This document shows positions 60,049 to 64,000 of a stretch of 64,000 nt of DNA, piece after piece. Origin of the DNA: Myxococcota bacterium (GTDB taxonomy: Bacteria; Myxococcota_A; UBA9160; UBA4427); assembly GCA_028823175.1 (NCBI GenBank), contig JAPKBZ010000014.1, forward strand, positions 1 to 64,000, given 5' to 3'. Under the pieces are notes generated by a model that worked only from the letters and a program-made list of their open reading frames with translations, was not told the DNA's origin and did no database searches. The first letter of the stretch is position 1; each line of letters begins with the position of its first letter. A program made the position numbers and the translations under genes.

Positions 60049-61230
60049 TTAGAAGATCTCGAAGAGCCCCGCGGCGCCTTGTCCGCCACCGATGCACATG
60101 GTGACGACGCCCCACTTGGCCTTGCGGCGCTTTCCTTCGAGCATCAGGTGGCCGACGCAACGGGCCCCGGTCATTCCGAAGGGATGACCGATGGAAATCG
60201 ATCCGCCGTTCACATTATATTTCGCGGGATCGATTCCCAGGGTGTCTCGGCAATAGAGGCACTGGCTCGCGAAGGCCTCATTGAGTTCCCAGAGGTCGAT
60301 ATCGTCGACTTTGAGCCCCGCACGGTCGAGTAGCCTAGGAACGGCGACCACTGGGCCGATGCCCATTTCATCGGGCGCACAGCCGCCAGCGGCAAAGCCT
60401 CGAAAGGCACCGAGGGGTTCGATGCCGCGACGCTTGGCCTCATCGGCCTCCATCATCACCAGAGAAGCCGCGCCATCCGAAAGCTGGGACGCGTTGCCCG
60501 CGGTGATGAAGTGCTCCTCACCGCGAATCGGCTTGAGACCCTGAAGACCTTCGATGTTCGTCTGGGGGCGGTTACACTCGTCCCCGGTCACCGTGTAGTC
60601 GACCTCGGAAGTTTCTCCTGTCGCCTTGTCCTTGACGATCATCGTCGTATCCATGGGGACGATTTCGTTGTCGAAGAGACCCGCTTCCTGGGCAGCGGCG
60701 GTTCGCCTCTGGCTCTCGAGGGAGTACTCGTCCTGGTATTCACGACTGATCTTGTACCGGTCGGCCACGATGTCTGCGGTCTCGATCATCGGCATCCACA
60801 AACCCGGATACTCGATCACCAATTCCTTGTCGACCTGGTGCGAGAAATTGCCCCCGGCCATACTCAAGCTGATGGACTCGACGCCGGCACCCACGACAAT
60901 GTCCTCACCATCGACGATGATCCGGCCAGCGGCGGTGGCCACGGCATTGAGACCGGACGAGCAGTGGCGACTGACGGTGACGCCGGTCGTCGTGATCGGG
61001 CAGCCCGCCTTGAGAGCGGCGACTCGACCAATATTATTGCCCGTGGTGCCCTGGGGCGTACCGCAACCGAGAACGACCTCGGACACTTCGCCGGGCTCGA
61101 TCCCCGCCCGCTCGATGGAGTGTTTGATCGCGTGGCCGGCCATGGCAGCCCCGCCGGTATTGTTGAACCCGCCACGATGGGACTTGGCCAGCCCCGTGCG
61201 TGCGGTGGAGACGATGACAGCTTCGCGCAT
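60049..61230 (-). CDS. Acetyl-CoA C-acyltransferase (thiolase)
   Basis: MREAVIVSTARTGLAKSHRGGFNNTGG...TVSRHCSSGLNAVATAAG...NVNGGSISIGHPFGMTGARCVGHLMLEG. Confidence 0.93.
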   Translation of the reverse strand: MREAVIVSTARTGLAKSHRGGFNNTGGAAMAGHAIKHSIERAGIEPGEVSEVVLGCGTPQGTTGNNIGRVAALKAGCPITTTGVTVSRHCSSGLNAVATAAGRIIVDGEDIVVGAGVESISLSMAGGNFSHQVDKELVIEYPGLWMPMIETADIVADRYKISREYQDEYSLESQRRTAAAQEAGLFDNEIVPMDTTMIVKDKATGETSEVDYTVTGDECNRPQTNIEGLQGLKPIRGEEHFITAGNASQLSDGAASLVMMEADEAKRRGIEPLGAFRGFAAGGCAPDEMGIGPVVAVPRLLDRAGLKVDDIDLWELNEAFASQCLYCRDTLGIDPAKYNVNGGSISIGHPFGMTGARCVGHLMLEGKRRKAKWGVVTMCIGGGQGAAGLFEIF

Positions 61231-61493
61231 GGATTGAGAACTCCTGGTCAGTGGGGGCCTGGAAGGTCGAGCCCCGGGAAATGGGCGTCCGCAGTTTCGG
61301 GATCGCCGTTTCGGCCGAAGTGGCGGGCAGAGCATAGGGAACTCGGGCCGATTGGGCAGAAGCGCTTCTAACCCCGGGGGATCGACTTCGCTCCGGGCTC
61401 AGCGAACCAGGCCCCTCGCGGACGCCCGAGTGGTGGCGCTACTCTTTGACTGCGGCGCACATCGCCCCGCGCGAACTCGATTTGGAGAAAACC

Positions 61494-62555
61494 ATGCCCC
61501 CCACCCTGGTCTACACCCCCGAGCAACTCCTTTCGAGCCGAGTATTGGCCGAGCCGCTGATTGCGAACGGTGTTCGCTGCCACGGAGGTTTCGACGCCGA
61601 CGGCCACTATCGTTCCCCGCGCACCCTATGCCGCGCGCCCGCCATCGAGGCCTGGCAGGCCCAACTCTCCGAGGAAGGGCATGGCCTACTCGAGGTCCCG
61701 TCCCGCGCGATGCCTCCCCAATATCCCAATGCGGCCCAGGCCAAATTACTTCTCCGGCATGGTGTGCGAGAACCCTTGGTCCGAAGCTTGACGATCATTT
61801 CCATCGTCGAGGGCTTCGGAGCGATAATCCGGGACGTCCAAGTTCCCGACCTCGAGGAGCTCTTCGTCGAACCCCTTTCGGGAACAGCGCTCACCCATCT
61901 GCAATCCGGTCTCTTTGAGGCTCATGCCCGGGACGAATCAGGCTACAGGGATGAAGGCGGACACAAGCAGATGTGGGAGGCCGCTCGCGACTCGGCGCTC
62001 GAGAATCCGCATATTCCCGGCGACGTGCTGATGCGCCTCATGGGACGCCGGAGCCAGGGAGCCCGCCCCGCGCCCGTCTTTCCCGAGATCGGTCAGCCCC
62101 TCGAGCGTATGCTCGGCTTCATGGCCAACGTACTCGTCGTGGAAGTCTTCGCCGAGGAAACCTTTCGCTGGGGAATGGACATCCTCTCGGATCCCGAGGT
62201 CTCGGCTGCTCCTGAAATCGCCGGCGATATGATCAGCTATATCCAGGCCGACGAAAAACCCCATGTGGAGTACCTACGCACCGCGCTTTCCGAGGTCTCT
62301 GCCCGAACAATCAAAACCGTGGAGGGCGGAACGATCCCGGGCAAGCAGGTGATCGACGCGCTGATGCATCGAATTCTCGAGCAGGCCACTCGCACGCGCC
62401 CGGCCGATCAGCGCGATGATCTGCGAGAGAACCTGGCCGAGAGCATCCGCACAGCCACCCACCCAAGCGCCCTCCAAGACGACTTCGATGCCCTCGAAAC
62501 CCCTTGGGCGCCGCCCACGCGGACGGGTTTCGAAGCCGCCGAAGACGCGGCCTGA
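61494..62555 (+). CDS. Uncharacterised protein, candidate ferritin-like diiron carboxylate protein
   Basis: VEGFGAIIRDV, DEGGHKQMW, VEVFAEETFRWGMDIL, DEKPHVEYLRTAL: E...ExxH...E...ExxH arrangement; ATG 61494 after TTTGGAGA. Confidence 0.55.
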   Translation: MPPTLVYTPEQLLSSRVLAEPLIANGVRCHGGFDADGHYRSPRTLCRAPAIEAWQAQLSEEGHGLLEVPSRAMPPQYPNAAQAKLLLRHGVREPLVRSLTIISIVEGFGAIIRDVQVPDLEELFVEPLSGTALTHLQSGLFEAHARDESGYRDEGGHKQMWEAARDSALENPHIPGDVLMRLMGRRSQGARPAPVFPEIGQPLERMLGFMANVLVVEVFAEETFRWGMDILSDPEVSAAPEIAGDMISYIQADEKPHVEYLRTALSEVSARTIKTVEGGTIPGKQVIDALMHRILEQATRTRPADQRDDLRENLAESIRTATHPSALQDDFDALETPWAPPTRTGFEAAEDAA

Positions 62556-62561
62556 GCCCTC

Positions 62562-63851
62562 ATGCGGGTGATCCGAATCATACGCAGTCTCCAGATCGGC
62601 TGGACCGCAGCCCGGGTCTGGAGCATGTACAAGATCCCGCATTGGTCAAAAAAGCTTCGCGGGCGGGAATTGTCGGCGAGCGAATGGTCCGTCATTCACG
62701 AGCGGGCCGCGCAAAAAACCCTCGACCTGGCCCTTGGGCTGCGTGGGGTGATGATCAAGATGTGTCAGGCGGTGGCCACCCGTGCCGACATCTTCCCCCC
62801 CGAGATCATCGACAAACTCAAACAATGTCATGACGCCGTCCCCCCTAAGAGCTTCGAGATTGTCCGCAAGATCGTCGAGAGCGAACTCGGGAAATCCATG
62901 GACGCTGTTTTTTCGAGCTTCGACCCCCAGCCCCTCGCCTCGGCTTCTCTCGCCCAAGTTCACCGCGCACGCTTGGTCGATGGACGCGAGGTCGCGGTCA
63001 AGGTCCAATACCCGGACATCGAGACGATCATCCGAACCGATCTCGCCAACATGCGGCGGGTCTGCCGCGTCTACGAATTCTTCGACCCTCGGCCGCTGCC
63101 CCTGCTTCCCCTGCTCTCCGAATTGACCCGGCATCTCGGCATGGAACTCGATTTCGTCCGGGAGGCCGATTGTGCCGACCGGGTTAGGGAACTCTTCGTC
63201 GATGACCCCCAGGTCAAGATTCCGGCCATCCATCGCGAGTGGAGCACTCGGCGGGTCCTCACTATGGAACTCGTCGGAGGCATCAAGATCACCGAAAAGA
63301 AAAAGATTGAGGCCGTGGGTCTGGTTCCGGCCGAAGTGCTCCAGAACCTCATGTATATCTACGTGCGCATGATCCTGGCCGCGGGTTTCTTCCAGGCGGA
63401 CCCCCATCCCGGAAATCTTTTTGTCTCCCCGACAGGACAGATCGTCGTCCTCGATTTCGGCCTTTCCAAGGAATTGCCCGAGGGCTTCGGGCTCGGCCTT
63501 TTCGAACTCATGTTTTCCCTCATGACCTTCAACGAATCGGCGATGGTCCGGGCCTTCGACGAGCTCGGCTTTCGCTCGAAGACCGGCGACAAGACGACCT
63601 TCGTCGCCATCGCCCGGCGTATGGTCAACCGGAGCGATACCGGGGCCTTCGAGGGTGAACTCACCGAGGACATGACGGACGAACTCTTCGAAGCCATCCG
63701 GGAGGACCCGGTCGCCGAGGTCCCCAGCGACTTTGTATTGGTGGCTCGGGTCTTCTCGCTGCTCTCGGGCATCGCTCATAGCCTGGGCAGCCGTGCGAAT
63801 ATTCTCCAGGCCATGAGCGGCGGCGGGCCAGCCCCCAGCCTGGAGAGCTAG
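62562..63851 (+). CDS. ABC1/AarF/UbiB-family atypical kinase
   Basis: PPKSFEIVRKIVESELG...FDPQPLASASLAQVHRARLVDGREVAVKVQYPDIE...AGFFQADPHPGNLFVSPTGQIVVLDFGLSKELPE. Confidence 0.93.
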   Translation: MRVIRIIRSLQIGWTAARVWSMYKIPHWSKKLRGRELSASEWSVIHERAAQKTLDLALGLRGVMIKMCQAVATRADIFPPEIIDKLKQCHDAVPPKSFEIVRKIVESELGKSMDAVFSSFDPQPLASASLAQVHRARLVDGREVAVKVQYPDIETIIRTDLANMRRVCRVYEFFDPRPLPLLPLLSELTRHLGMELDFVREADCADRVRELFVDDPQVKIPAIHREWSTRRVLTMELVGGIKITEKKKIEAVGLVPAEVLQNLMYIYVRMILAAGFFQADPHPGNLFVSPTGQIVVLDFGLSKELPEGFGLGLFELMFSLMTFNESAMVRAFDELGFRSKTGDKTTFVAIARRMVNRSDTGAFEGELTEDMTDELFEAIREDPVAEVPSDFVLVARVFSLLSGIAHSLGSRANILQAMSGGGPAPSLES

Positions 63852-63988
63852 GCTCTAGGCCTCCGGCGGGCGACGCGATCTCGAAGGAGAGTGCGCGCGG
63901 TCGCCTCAGTGACGTATCCCGTCCCCGTCCCCGACTGCATCCAGGACCCCGACTGCATCCCGTTCATCCGATACCGAAGGAGAAACCC

Positions 63989-64000
63989 ATGTCGCCTTTC
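63989..64000 (+). CDS. Possible start of a further CDS truncated by window end
   Basis: ATGTCGCCTTTC preceded by GAAGGAGAAACCC. Confidence 0.3.

Noticed and set aside
62646-63779. 377-aa reverse ORF inside ABC1 kinase
   Set aside because: Antisense shadow of a conserved kinase
63915-63965. CCCGTCCCCG / CCCCGACTGCATCC short repeats near window end
   Set aside because: Two copies only and truncated context; not enough to interpret

Overview
GC-rich bacterial chromosomal window. No rRNA, CRISPR array, transposase or phage genes were recognised. Main blocks: (a) acyl-CoA and lipid-type catabolism genes at both ends: glutaryl-CoA-type and other acyl-CoA dehydrogenases, CaiB/BaiF CoA transferases, a coupled MaoC/MaoC/thiolase/DUF35 operon, 3-hydroxyacyl-CoA dehydrogenase, thiolase, LLM oxidoreductase, P450. 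(b) A complete Tad/Flp pilus locus, about 36.3-47.75 kb, including a 53-aa Flp pilin that the ORF track misses. It is preceded by an AT-richer, gene-poor spacer with short secreted-peptide ORFs and a 13-bp tandem repeat. (c) The most interesting locus, about 54.0-59.9 kb: two paralogous PEP-CTERM-type secreted proteins flank a TonB-dependent receptor with an OprC/NosA-like CxxxM motif. These are followed directly by a RegB/PrrB-like redox histidine kinase (GGxxNPF motif, conserved H-box-proximal Cys) and a RegA/PrrA-like regulator. I propose this as a candidate redox-controlled copper acquisition/surface-protein system. (d) Single genes of note: a ClC antiporter fused to a Cys-less glutaredoxin-like domain, a DUF5993-like/DsbB pair, and a candidate diiron protein next to an ABC1/UbiB kinase. 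(e) Several intergenic spacers carry locus-specific short tandem repeats. All calls come from reading the sequence and supplied translations; no searches were run.
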